Assembly: GCF_001644605.1 (NCBI RefSeq)
Contig: NZ_CP011388.1
Location: 3,004,501-3,068,500 of the forward strand
From: Paenibacillus swuensis
Lineage (GTDB): Bacteria > Bacillota > Bacilli > Paenibacillales > DY6
Direction of reading: 5' to 3'
Length of the DNA: 64,000 bases
Notes under the pieces: model-generated
What the model was told of the DNA's origin: nothing
The model's database searches: none
The model's input: the letters and a program-made list of their open reading frames with translations, nothing else
Position numbers and translations under genes: made by a program
In this document: piece after piece, positions 28,215-36,425 of the stretch
Layout of the letters: each line of letters begins with the position of its first letter
Position numbering within the stretch: position 1 is the stretch's first letter

Positions 28215-28872
28215 ATGGAGCCGAAACGACTGACGAAAGCGCACTTTCTGGGGCGAGACGCTGGAATTGTATAACGTGGTGTTTGCTGAAGAGATTTTGT
28301 CCGAGGAGCTTAGGGAAGTGCTGTTTGCTAAGTTCAGGTGGTACAGCGCCTTTGTGGAACCGCTTGAACATCAACGCATATGTGCGGAATTCGAGATGAT
28401 CGGAACGGAAATGAAAACATTGAGGCTGGGGCACAGCATCATGGTGAAAGGCGCATTGGAGCGGCTGTTGCTGGAGCTGGCCAGACGGGATGATACCTCG
28501 GCCTCATCGTTTGAGGTGCTGGTTTCTTCGCATCGCGCGGCGCCTATACGTAAAGCCCTTGTGCACATCCAGCATTACTTCCGGGATGAAATCCGGCTCG
28601 AAGACGCGGCGAATCAGGCAAGACTGGCGCCGAACTATTTCAGCGATTGCTTTAAAGAGACGACAGGCGTAAATTTTCAGACGTATGTGCAGAACCTGCG
28701 GATCTCATTCGCCCAGTCGTTGCTGCTTGCATCCAAGATCCCGGTAACGGACGTGTGTTAAGCGTCGGGATTTCGAAGTATTGCCCATTTCAATCGCGCG
28801 TTCAAAATGAAAACAGGCATTTCGCCAAGACAATATCGGCAACAGGAAATGGTAGTCACGGCAGAGAATTAG
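28215..28872 (+). pseudogene. Decayed AraC-family regulator
   Basis: ATG 28215 opens MEPKRLTKAHF and then shifts frame at the T-run near 28245. The next frame (FWGETLELYNVVFAEE) is good AraC-family sequence with the first helix-turn-helix (about 28570-28680). It is cut by TAA at 28759-28761, exactly where the second recognition helix begins. The same frame continues after the stop (ASGFRSIAHFNRAFKMKTGISPRQY) to TAG at 28872. So it has one frameshift plus one nonsense change. It directly follows the decayed dioxygenase, and the two probably formed one unit. Confidence 0.85.
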
Positions 28873-28899
28873 TAAATTTAATGCAGTACTGACTAATCA

Positions 28900-28945
28900 A
28901 CCCGAGAGACCGACACTTAAAAAGTGTTCGTCTTTCGGGTTTTTG
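28900..28945 (+). terminator. Terminator or attenuator upstream of enolase-type gene
   Basis: CCCGAGAGACCGACACTT pairs with AGTGTTCGTCTTTCGGG with two mismatches, followed by TTTTTG. Only 46 nt separate it from the next start codon, leaving little room for a promoter, so read-through control is possible. Confidence 0.75.
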
Positions 28946-28947
28946 TG

Positions 28948-28979
28948 TTTTAATCAATCCAGCAAAATGTTGATTAAAA
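28948..28979 (+). promoter_or_regulatory. Perfect inverted repeat abutting a ribosome binding site
   Basis: TTTTAATCAA (28948-28957) and TTGATTAAAA (28970-28979), 12-nt loop. The right arm runs directly into the Shine-Dalgarno (AAAAGGAGA) of the enolase-superfamily gene. Either an operator or an RNA hairpin that limits translation. Confidence 0.5.
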
Positions 28980-28991
28980 GGAGAAATAAAT

Positions 28992-30080
28992 TTGAAAATA
29001 ACTCAAATTTCTTGTTACTTGGGCTCGGGCATATTCTATGTGAAGGTGGACACCGATCAAGGGGTTTCAGGGTATGGAGAATGCAGCCGAATGAACAACG
29101 AAGCGGTCTTGTCCTTGATACGAACCACGATCGCTCCTGCTGTACTAGGAATGAATGTATTTGATCTGGAGAAGATTGAGGAAAAGGTCATGAAGCACCA
29201 TTACAAAATATCCGGACAATTGCTCGCTATGGCCTACAGCGGTATCGAAATTGCCTTATGGGACGCCAAAGGAAAGCTATTGCATCAACCGATCTATAAT
29301 CTGCTTGGCGGCTCCTACAGGAATCGGGCAGAGGCCTACGGCTCAAGCCTTCAACGTGATTTAAGCGTCGTTGAGGAGGCAGAGCGATTGAAAGAAGCTG
29401 TTGATACTTTGGGTCTGCGGGCAATTAAGATTAAGACTGGGCCTCGAATGGGAAGAGGTGCTCCTAATCTGAGGGAAGACGCGTATAAGGTAAGAAGTGT
29501 TCGAGACGCGCTAGGTTCAGAAATTGACCTTATGATTGACGGAAACTCTTATTATACCTACATGCAGGCTATCCAATTATTTAACATGATTGAAGATTGC
29601 AGGCTTTACCACTATGAAGAACCTTGTCCTTATGATGATGTGGAAGCTTACGTAAAGCTGGCCAACCGCTTACCTGTACCCATTCATGTGGGTGAGCAAG
29701 ATTGGAACTTGTATACATTCCGGGATTTTGTCGCACGCGGCGCTTGCCATTACTATGCTGTCGATGCTGTCAAATGCGGAGGATTTGCAAATGCGATGCG
29801 CGCTTCTGTACTGTGCAGGGCATTCGGAATCCAATATGTTCCCCATAACACCTCTCAAGGTATTGGTTTGGCGGCGACCCTGCAACTGGCTGCTACGGTA
29901 CCTCATTTCGGCGGGTATGTGGAATACCGTATTCTAAGTAAAGACCACGGTTGTGAATATGTTGCAAACAAGTTTCAACTTCAGAACGGCGGATTCGCCA
30001 TTCCGGACGGACCCGGACTAGGGATCCAGATGGACGAAGAACGGATGGAGAGAGAGTTGGTTAAGGTCGTCTTATGCTAA
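28992..30080 (+). CDS. Enolase-superfamily sugar-acid dehydratase/racemase (mandelate racemase group)
   Basis: 362-residue enzyme with the enolase capping domain (1-120) and TIM barrel. Catalytic KxK is K146-x-K148 (IKIKTG). Metal ligands are D183 (MIDGNS), E in YEEPCP and E in HVGEQDW. The Asp-His dyad is in VDAVKCGG and YVPHNTSQG, which places it in the mandelate racemase group that includes many sugar-acid dehydratases. A uronate- or aldonate-type substrate fits the lyases nearby; exact specificity is not readable. TTG 28992 is chosen because AAAAGGAG is well spaced. It sits alone between two terminators. Confidence 0.9.
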   Translation: MKITQISCYLGSGIFYVKVDTDQGVSGYGECSRMNNEAVLSLIRTTIAPAVLGMNVFDLEKIEEKVMKHHYKISGQLLAMAYSGIEIALWDAKGKLLHQPIYNLLGGSYRNRAEAYGSSLQRDLSVVEEAERLKEAVDTLGLRAIKIKTGPRMGRGAPNLREDAYKVRSVRDALGSEIDLMIDGNSYYTYMQAIQLFNMIEDCRLYHYEEPCPYDDVEAYVKLANRLPVPIHVGEQDWNLYTFRDFVARGACHYYAVDAVKCGGFANAMRASVLCRAFGIQYVPHNTSQGIGLAATLQLAATVPHFGGYVEYRILSKDHGCEYVANKFQLQNGGFAIPDGPGLGIQMDEERMERELVKVVLC

Positions 30081-30086
30081 TGGACA

Positions 30087-30119
30087 AAATCACCCCCTGA
30101 CTTTATCAGCGGGTGATTT
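30087..30119. terminator. Bidirectional terminator between convergent genes
   Basis: AAATCACCC (30087-30095) and GGGTGATTT (30111-30119) between the enolase-type gene and the PL8 gene on the other strand; moderate T tracts. Confidence 0.6.
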
Positions 30120-30137
30120 GAACATTTACCTAAGGGT

Positions 30138-32444
30138 TTACTTGTCTTTCAGTCTAAACCTTGCCTCAAACGTTCGGCCCGCGGCCCCGCTCACGTCAAC
30201 ACTGATCACAAGATGCCTGGCGTGCGCCTCTACATAAACTCCCGTATTCAGGGAGAGGATCATATCAACGGATTCTTCCAGCGTGAGTTCTACAACACCG
30301 TGATGGATCTGGGTAGGATCGGAGACCGCTACAGTCAATATATTGTCTTGTTTTCGGATCATCACGGACGCGGGCCCGGAGCAAGCGATCCCTGCAGCAC
30401 GGCTCACGCCTTTGCCCCAAAAGGTAGCGGCGGTTATACCCAGTTCATGGTGCGCGACAGCGTGCACATCATCCGTGAGCGCAAGAATCTCGACAGGTTG
30501 CCGCTGGGCAAACAACTGCATGTCCGAGGGAGTGACCTCGGGCAGTACCGCATAGGCATAGCTTGCTCCTGCGGGATCGGATCCGTGATCAATCCACAGC
30601 GTATGATAATTCCTGCGCAGCAACGCTTTGCTCGTCAGGCTTCCCTGATTCACATTATGCCATGAACCGCTGCGTTCCTCGTAAATACCCCATACGCTCG
30701 CAGGTTGCAGAAGCATATACCCCGTACCGGTATTTGTTGCCGCATCCCGCTCCAGATGGAACCATCCCCGGTCTGACAAATCGGTTACCGCTCCGGGTTC
30801 CGCCAAGATAACATCTCCGTCAGCCAGCATATGCCCGGTTCCATCCGTTCCGCTTTTGCGATTCTCGATAATCGTCTCCGCCTTGCCTGACGGGAGCGTA
30901 ATATTGGACCCAAGCGCAACCATCTCTTGGTCGAAGAAGAACCAGGATTTCCTTGCCGTGAGCTCGCTGCCCTCCGCACAAAGCTCCAAACCGGATGCGC
31001 CGTACGTTCCTTGCAGCGACACGCCGCCCGACCAATGATTGGAGCACTCGAATTCTTTGCCATACAGAACGGAAACGGCTTCCCGGGGACGCGTATCCAC
31101 CGTAGTTCCAGGCATGCGGTAAGCATCGACGGTCGGCCAATAATCCTCCTCATAGTGCGCCAAGTCGCCGTTATACAGATACAGCATGCCGTCCGCGGTG
31201 TACCAGGCTTTCAGGTTTTCCTGATTGATACACTCATATTTCCGGCACCGGGAAGAAGACAGACTTAACCCCCAGGCATACCCCGGCCGATGATGGACAA
31301 CCCTGTCCATGGATGCGAATACTTTATGCATGCTTCTTTCTTCCAACCGCGGAATCCCCGAGTCACCGGTCAGAGATTGAGCTAATACCGTCAAGGGCAA
31401 GGAAGCATTCTCCGCAAAACTTCGATAGGTGTCCCTCTCGATCATGGAGACGGCAAAGCTTCTCAACCGGAGCGCATTCGCTTCTTCCGCAATGATGCTA
31501 AGCAGTAAAATCGACGAAAGCACTTCGTGACCGGACAGATGACCGCCGGAATGACGGCGCGAACTTTCCCGCCCCCTCGTCATATCCATCATGGAACCAC
31601 GGAACAGCAGCGGCGCAAAGGCGGAATCTATCCATCCGACCACAGTGGAAGTGTGCTTCCCGTCAAGCTCCCAACGGCTGCCGTCGAGCAGGAACATCAG
31701 CTTCGTCAAGTTGCCAAGCAAGGAGGAACCGTACCCACCCGTATAGGCAAAATAATGATGCTGGATAAAAGAACCATCCGCATAAAATCCGTCGGAGGTT
31801 TCCACCGTCGGGAAGACATCGGTCAGCCCTTCCCGGGCCGCTTCCAGCTTCTCCGGCTTGTTCCACAGAATCCCTTGAACGGCGAGAATCATGCATTTCC
31901 ACACCCGGTTCGCACCGGTCATCACCCGCCCGTCCTTATAATCATAGGTGGGTCCCCAACGGTGGATGGCTTCCATCCAAGTCTGAACTGTCGCAAATGG
32001 CAACGAATCATAGAGCAGGGCGCAAATATCGTTGATCTGCAGCGGCATCCCGATTTCCCAGTACCACCATTTCTCCTTGGGGTCCGGATCCGGCTCGGAT
32101 CTGTGTTCATAGATCCATATCAGCGCTTCCTCAATATCGCTCAACAACACTGGATTTCCTGCCAGCTCCGAGCCTTTCAGCACATAGGCAAGGGCCATTT
32201 CCTTGATCCTTCGAAGCGCCGCATGCGTATGATCCGGCAAAGTTAAGGCAAGATCCGGCCAAAGCGATGTCCGGTTAGCCGCCTTGTTCATCCCCTGCCA
32301 ATGTTGATCGGCAAGGGTGTTAATGGTCTGTATTTTGCCACTAAGTAAAGGATCAGCGTTTTCCTCAGTCCCCCCGGTTAATAACGTATTCCACCGAGCT
32401 AACATGGCTTCGTTCCAATTTCGTTCCTCCGTTGTCAGGTTCAT
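30138..32444 (-). CDS. Polysaccharide lyase family 8, cytoplasmic
   Basis: 768-residue lyase that cleaves uronate-containing polysaccharides by beta-elimination (hyaluronate, chondroitin or xanthan in known members). An alpha/alpha-toroid N-terminal half and a beta-sandwich C-terminal half are apparent. N179 (TGANRVW), H229 (SFIQHH) and Y238 (AYTGGYG) have the spacings 50 and 9, the same as N349, H399 and Y408 of pneumococcal hyaluronate lyase; the Arg is in DMTRGRESSRR. I start at 32444, where AGGAAAGGAA is correctly spaced; a 33-residue in-frame extension lacks such a site. No signal peptide, unlike most PL8 enzymes, so it would act on imported oligosaccharides. Confidence 0.9.
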   Translation of the reverse strand: MNLTTEERNWNEAMLARWNTLLTGGTEENADPLLSGKIQTINTLADQHWQGMNKAANRTSLWPDLALTLPDHTHAALRRIKEMALAYVLKGSELAGNPVLLSDIEEALIWIYEHRSEPDPDPKEKWWYWEIGMPLQINDICALLYDSLPFATVQTWMEAIHRWGPTYDYKDGRVMTGANRVWKCMILAVQGILWNKPEKLEAAREGLTDVFPTVETSDGFYADGSFIQHHYFAYTGGYGSSLLGNLTKLMFLLDGSRWELDGKHTSTVVGWIDSAFAPLLFRGSMMDMTRGRESSRRHSGGHLSGHEVLSSILLLSIIAEEANALRLRSFAVSMIERDTYRSFAENASLPLTVLAQSLTGDSGIPRLEERSMHKVFASMDRVVHHRPGYAWGLSLSSSRCRKYECINQENLKAWYTADGMLYLYNGDLAHYEEDYWPTVDAYRMPGTTVDTRPREAVSVLYGKEFECSNHWSGGVSLQGTYGASGLELCAEGSELTARKSWFFFDQEMVALGSNITLPSGKAETIIENRKSGTDGTGHMLADGDVILAEPGAVTDLSDRGWFHLERDAATNTGTGYMLLQPASVWGIYEERSGSWHNVNQGSLTSKALLRRNYHTLWIDHGSDPAGASYAYAVLPEVTPSDMQLFAQRQPVEILALTDDVHAVAHHELGITAATFWGKGVSRAAGIACSGPASVMIRKQDNILTVAVSDPTQIHHGVVELTLEESVDMILSLNTGVYVEAHARHLVISVDVSGAAGRTFEARFRLKDK

Positions 32445-32529
32445 GCGGCAAGTTCCTTTCCTGTTCCCAGCTTGTATTGAGCATGATAATGCCTGAATTC
32501 TAACATGAATGACGAAGCCTGTCTTGTAC

Positions 32530-32543
32530 AAAAAAAGAGACAC
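32530..32543 (+). promoter_or_regulatory. GANACAC motif, copy upstream of third importer
   Basis: AAAAAAAGAGACAC in the divergent region between the PL8 gene and the importer. It matches the A-tract plus GANACAC motif seen at 39978, 40002 and 42271. Candidate half-site of the AraC-type regulator encoded at 36426-38048. Confidence 0.45.
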
Positions 32544-32613
32544 TACTCCCTCGTTATGGACATGTGAATAGAGCGCTTTCTAAGGTAAATTGAAGCGAAA
32601 GGGAGGTTGCATC

Positions 32614-33582
32614 ATGTCATCGAACAACGCACATACATCCGTTGCTTCGCTTCGGAAGCACGCAGGAACGCAACGTAGTACATCCAACTTTCAAAGAAAT
32701 CTAAGAAAATACGCCTGGTTCTATATGTTAATCACGCCGGGAATGCTCTACTTTATTCTCTTTCATTACGTACCCATGTGGGGAATCGTGCTTGCATTCA
32801 AAGATTACAGCCCGTTCCTCGGCGTAGCGAAGAGTGAGTGGGTAGGCTTGGCTCATTTCAAAGATCTGTTCCTTCACGATACGTTCGGCATGCTGATGAG
32901 AAACTCGTTGCTGCTCAGCGCGATGAATATGATTTTGTATTTTCCGTTTGTAATCATACTGGCGTTAATTCTGAATGAAGTGAGACTTCTGGTATACAAA
33001 AGGATCGTGCAAACGATTGTTTATATGCCGCATTTCATCTCCTGGGTTATTATCGCCGCGATTACGCTGATGTTCTTCGGACCCTCCGGTGTCATCAATC
33101 ATTTCCTGGAAAGCTCGGGGGGTAAGGAAGTTCCGTTTCTCGTCAGCAACGAATGGTTCCGGCCGATTATCGTGTTTCAGAGTATTTGGAAAGACGCGGG
33201 CTGGGGCACGATCATCTTTCTGGCCGCATTGGCGGGAGTTAATCCAGAGTTATATGAAGCTTCCAAGGTGGACGGCGCGAACCGCTGGCATCGCATCTGG
33301 AACATCACACTGCCAAGCTTAAAGAGCACGATTATCATCCTGCTGTTGATTCGTCTGGGGAACGCGCTGGATTCCGATTTCCTGCAAGTGTTCCTGATGG
33401 CCAACTCGCTGAATGCCGACGTTTCCGACGTATTTGATCTGTATGTGTATCGCAAAGGGTTAATCGGCGGGGAATTCAGCTTCGGGGTTGCGGTCGGATT
33501 GTTCAAATCTGTCATTGGTTTAATTCTGGTGTTATTCGCGAACTGGATGGCCAAATTAGCCGGCGAAGACGGTATATTCTAA
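32614..33582 (+). CDS. ABC sugar importer permease, LplB type
   Basis: 322-residue permease of the third importer. An N-terminal tail of about 25 residues precedes six membrane segments. It has the hallmark FKDYSPFLGVAKSEWVGLAHF and the EAA loop YEASKVDGANRWHRIWNITLP. ATG 32614 is chosen because GGGAGG (32601-32606) is correctly spaced; an upstream in-frame TTG at 32590 has no site. It is divergent from the cytoplasmic PL8 lyase, which probably degrades its cargo. Confidence 0.93.
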   Translation: MSSNNAHTSVASLRKHAGTQRSTSNFQRNLRKYAWFYMLITPGMLYFILFHYVPMWGIVLAFKDYSPFLGVAKSEWVGLAHFKDLFLHDTFGMLMRNSLLLSAMNMILYFPFVIILALILNEVRLLVYKRIVQTIVYMPHFISWVIIAAITLMFFGPSGVINHFLESSGGKEVPFLVSNEWFRPIIVFQSIWKDAGWGTIIFLAALAGVNPELYEASKVDGANRWHRIWNITLPSLKSTIIILLLIRLGNALDSDFLQVFLMANSLNADVSDVFDLYVYRKGLIGGEFSFGVAVGLFKSVIGLILVLFANWMAKLAGEDGIF

Positions 33583-33607
33583 CTTCAACTGGGAGGGTCT
33601 GTGCATC

Positions 33608-34477
33608 ATGAAAGAAAGATTTACGCTGATTGACGGGCTGTTATACGCCTTCCTGGCGGCCTTGTCCCTGCTGGTCATCGTGCCGTTCGGACATTTGCTT
33701 GCCGTATCGTTAAGTCCCGCGGAATACAGCTTGGGCGGTAACTTCTTCTTAATACCTAAAGATTTTACGTTGGAGGCTTACAAATACTTGCTGACCAGCT
33801 CCGACCGCTTCCTAATCGCCATCAAAAATACGGTATATCTGACCGTGCTGGGAACCATCGTCAATCTGGCGGTATCCATTACACTGGCTTACGGTTTGTC
33901 CAAAAAATTCCTGCCCGGCCGCAGCCTCATGCTGCTGCTCATCTTCTTCACGATGATCTTCTCGGCCGGTTTGATCCCGACGTATTTACTTGTTCAGAGC
34001 CTGGGGCTTCTGGATACGTATTGGGCGATTATTTTGCCCGGTGCAACGAATGCTTTCACGGTTTTCGTGATGAAGACCTTCTTTCAGGGGCTTCCGGAGA
34101 GTCTGGACGAAGCGGCTCGGATCGACGGCGCAGGAGAAGTTCGAATTTTGCTTGCTGTCGTGATTCCGCTCTCCATGCCGATTATAGCCACATTCTCCCT
34201 GTTCTTCATGGTGGGTCACTGGAATCAGTTCTTCCAAGCTATTCTCTATATGAGCGACAGTGATAAATGGCCGATTCAAGTGTTGCTGCGGCAAATGATC
34301 TTGTCGGCAAATGCCAGCATTGGCGCGGAAGTCAGCTCGGAAGCGATGGAATTCCAAATCGGCAACAACGTGAAGATGGCGGCTGTCATTCTGGCTTTGG
34401 TGCCTATCGTGTTGGTGTATCCGTTCCTGCAGAAGTATTTCGCCTCCGGCGCTTTGCTGGGGTCTGTTAAAGAGTAG
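33608..34477 (+). CDS. ABC sugar importer permease, LplC type
   Basis: 289-residue second permease of the third importer. It has six membrane segments, FTMIFSAGLIPTYLLV after the third, the EAA loop DEAARIDGAGEVRILL and the end YPFLQKYFASGALLGSVKE. It begins 25 nt after the first permease with GGGAGG. A block of 50-bp repeats follows before the binding-protein gene. Confidence 0.93.
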   Translation: MKERFTLIDGLLYAFLAALSLLVIVPFGHLLAVSLSPAEYSLGGNFFLIPKDFTLEAYKYLLTSSDRFLIAIKNTVYLTVLGTIVNLAVSITLAYGLSKKFLPGRSLMLLLIFFTMIFSAGLIPTYLLVQSLGLLDTYWAIILPGATNAFTVFVMKTFFQGLPESLDEAARIDGAGEVRILLAVVIPLSMPIIATFSLFFMVGHWNQFFQAILYMSDSDKWPIQVLLRQMILSANASIGAEVSSEAMEFQIGNNVKMAAVILALVPIVLVYPFLQKYFASGALLGSVKE

Positions 34478-34490
34478 CAGGGGGGAACCT

Positions 34491-34625
34491 CCTGATTCTT
34501 GGGGATAAGCCGGCATCAGGGCAGCAGGGGAAGTGAACAACCTGATTCTTGGGGATAAGCCGGCATCACGGCAGCAGGGGAAGTGAACAACCTGATTCTT
34601 CGGGATAACCCGGCATCTGTGCCGC
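34491..34625. repeat. 50-bp tandem repeat, about 2.6 copies
   Basis: Copies at 34491-34540, 34541-34590 and a decayed 34591-34625. Each opens CCTGATTCTTGGGGATAAGC and continues with CGGCATCA and GCAGCAGGGG. Copies 1 and 2 differ at two bases; copy 3 diverges after about 28 bases. In copy 1, CCTGAT and ATCAGG could pair. The array lies inside the importer operon, between the permease and binding-protein genes. A piece resembling the unit's end (GCAGGGGGGAA) precedes copy 1. Confidence 0.9.
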
Positions 34626-34730
34626 AATAAAAGTTTTGAGGGAGGTGGTGGGCCCCTTCGCGACAAGTGGGGGAACACGACAGAAAAGTATGATACAATT
34701 TCAAGCATATAAAGGGAGGCTCACTTAGAC

Positions 34731-36359
34731 ATGAACACAAAGTTCAAGATGAGAATGACTGCGACGGCACTAGCCATGGTCTTGGCCGTATCCGGTTTAG
34801 CGGGATGCAGCAGCAACAGCAATGGTAATGGCGCGAACGGGAACAAGAATACAAACTCCGGTACGACTCCGAATGAAGCGGCAACCAACAAACCGGCAGA
34901 GCCGGAAGGGCCGTTAAAAATTAAAGCGATGAGCGTTCTGTTCGGAGATGCTCCGGCTATGCCGAACCCAGCTTTGGAAGCGGTTCAAAAAGCGGGTAAT
35001 GTTGAACTGGACATCGAATATGTGCCAAGTGACGTCTACAATGATAAATTGAATATTGCAATGACGAACAATGAATATGACCTGATCCTATGGGAAAAAG
35101 GGAAAGCCGACGAGAAGTTTATCAAATATGCGAAGCAAGGCGCGTTCCATGATGTAAGCGAAATGGTGAAGGGCAAGAACAAGCTGGATGAAATTCCTGC
35201 AGCGACGTGGAACTTAACGGCCGTGGACGGCAAGAACTTCGGTATTCCCCGCCCGCGCGCTTCATTCGGTAACGGTGAAAGTAACATCATCATCCGCAAG
35301 GATTGGCTGGATCAATACGGTTTACCCGTACCGAAGACGGTGGATGAGCTGACGAACGCTCTGAAAGTGTTCAAAGAGAAAGATCCGGCAGGCGGCGGAA
35401 AGACCATACCTTTGAGTCTGTATGGCAGCTGGGCCGGTAATGTGACTTATGACTATGTATTCGGCAACACGACGCCGTTCCGTTTCGCATTCGGTATGCC
35501 CGCCGAATGGCGTATCGAAGGGGACAAGGCAGTCCATGAGTCACAGACGCCTGAATACAAGAAGTATCTCGAGTTTGTGAAGACCATGTGGGCGGATAAG
35601 CTCATTGATAAAGATGCGGCGATTCTTAAAGGTGACCAGGCTACGAACAAGTTTCAATCCGGCGTGGTTGGCGCAATTGCGAACAACGTACGTATGATCG
35701 GTGAACCGGAGATTGAGAAGATTCAGAAGAATGATCCGAAAGCCGAGCTCGCGTTCATTCCGGTGTTGACGGGTCCTGACGGCAAAGCCGGTACAAACCT
35801 GACCAGCGGATACTACGGACTGTGGGTTATCCCGTCCAAGGTGGATAAAGAGAAAGCGGAACGTATTGTGGAATTCCTGAATTGGTCGGCAGACGGCAAA
35901 GTAAACGGCGATTTGTCGCTGGGCATCAAAGGCATTCACTACTCTGAAGTCAATGTAAAAGACGCGAACGCGGTACCGCCGATTCGTGAGGTGATCCAGA
36001 CGGATGAGCAGAAAGAGGCGACCAAGAAAGATCGTCCGGACCATTTTATCATTCAAAATCCATTTAGCCCTTATATCAACAACGGACGTTCGTTGGAAGT
36101 GGTGAAGCAGCAGCGCGCCTATTTTGACGAGATGAACAAGAAAGAATGGTTAATTCCGAATCCGTTCGACGGCATGTCTTCCGAGACGCTTGCGAAGAAC
36201 CCGGATAACCGCAAGAAGCTGGACCAAGCGGCGCTGAGATTCGTGCTGGGCGAAGTGCAGTGGGACGGCGTTCAAAAGGAGATCGACGCGTGGGTCAAAG
36301 CGTATGGCGAAACGATCGGCAAGGAATACCTGGATCAGTATAACGCGGCACAGAAGTAA
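34731..36359 (+). CDS. Extracellular sugar-binding lipoprotein
   Basis: 542-residue LplA-type binding protein of the third importer. Lipobox LAGC (C26), then an Asn/Gly-rich linker, then the two-lobed family 1 fold (LPVPKTVDELTNALKVFKEKD is a usual segment). AAAGGGAGG precedes ATG 34731. It stands 250 nt after the permease gene, separated by the tandem repeat. TATGAT at 34689-34694 could be a -10 of an extra promoter, but no clear -35 is visible. A strong terminator follows. Confidence 0.92.
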   Translation: MNTKFKMRMTATALAMVLAVSGLAGCSSNSNGNGANGNKNTNSGTTPNEAATNKPAEPEGPLKIKAMSVLFGDAPAMPNPALEAVQKAGNVELDIEYVPSDVYNDKLNIAMTNNEYDLILWEKGKADEKFIKYAKQGAFHDVSEMVKGKNKLDEIPAATWNLTAVDGKNFGIPRPRASFGNGESNIIIRKDWLDQYGLPVPKTVDELTNALKVFKEKDPAGGGKTIPLSLYGSWAGNVTYDYVFGNTTPFRFAFGMPAEWRIEGDKAVHESQTPEYKKYLEFVKTMWADKLIDKDAAILKGDQATNKFQSGVVGAIANNVRMIGEPEIEKIQKNDPKAELAFIPVLTGPDGKAGTNLTSGYYGLWVIPSKVDKEKAERIVEFLNWSADGKVNGDLSLGIKGIHYSEVNVKDANAVPPIREVIQTDEQKEATKKDRPDHFIIQNPFSPYINNGRSLEVVKQQRAYFDEMNKKEWLIPNPFDGMSSETLAKNPDNRKKLDQAALRFVLGEVQWDGVQKEIDAWVKAYGETIGKEYLDQYNAAQK

Positions 36360-36367
36360 ATAACGAA

Positions 36368-36405
36368 GAGGTTAAGCAGGCAATTAGCTGCTTAACCTCT
36401 TTTTT
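36368..36405 (+). terminator. Rho-independent terminator
   Basis: GAGGTTAAGCAG (36368-36379), 8-nt loop, CTGCTTAACCTC, then six T. It ends the third importer operon and also faces the convergent regulator gene. Confidence 0.93.
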
Positions 36406-36425
36406 GCGTCGTGATCAAGGTTGCA

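Noticed and set aside
32565-32582. cre-like sequence around GAGCGCTTTC before the third importer
   Set aside because: Only one half resembles cre; four of the fixed positions do not match.
34491-34625. Possible CRISPR array
   Set aside because: The repeats are directly adjacent without spacers, and there are no cas genes.
33986-34708. 240-codon open frame on the minus strand crossing the 50-bp repeats
   Set aside because: It opposes a clear permease gene, its repeated peptide comes only from the tandem DNA repeat, and it lacks a ribosome binding site.
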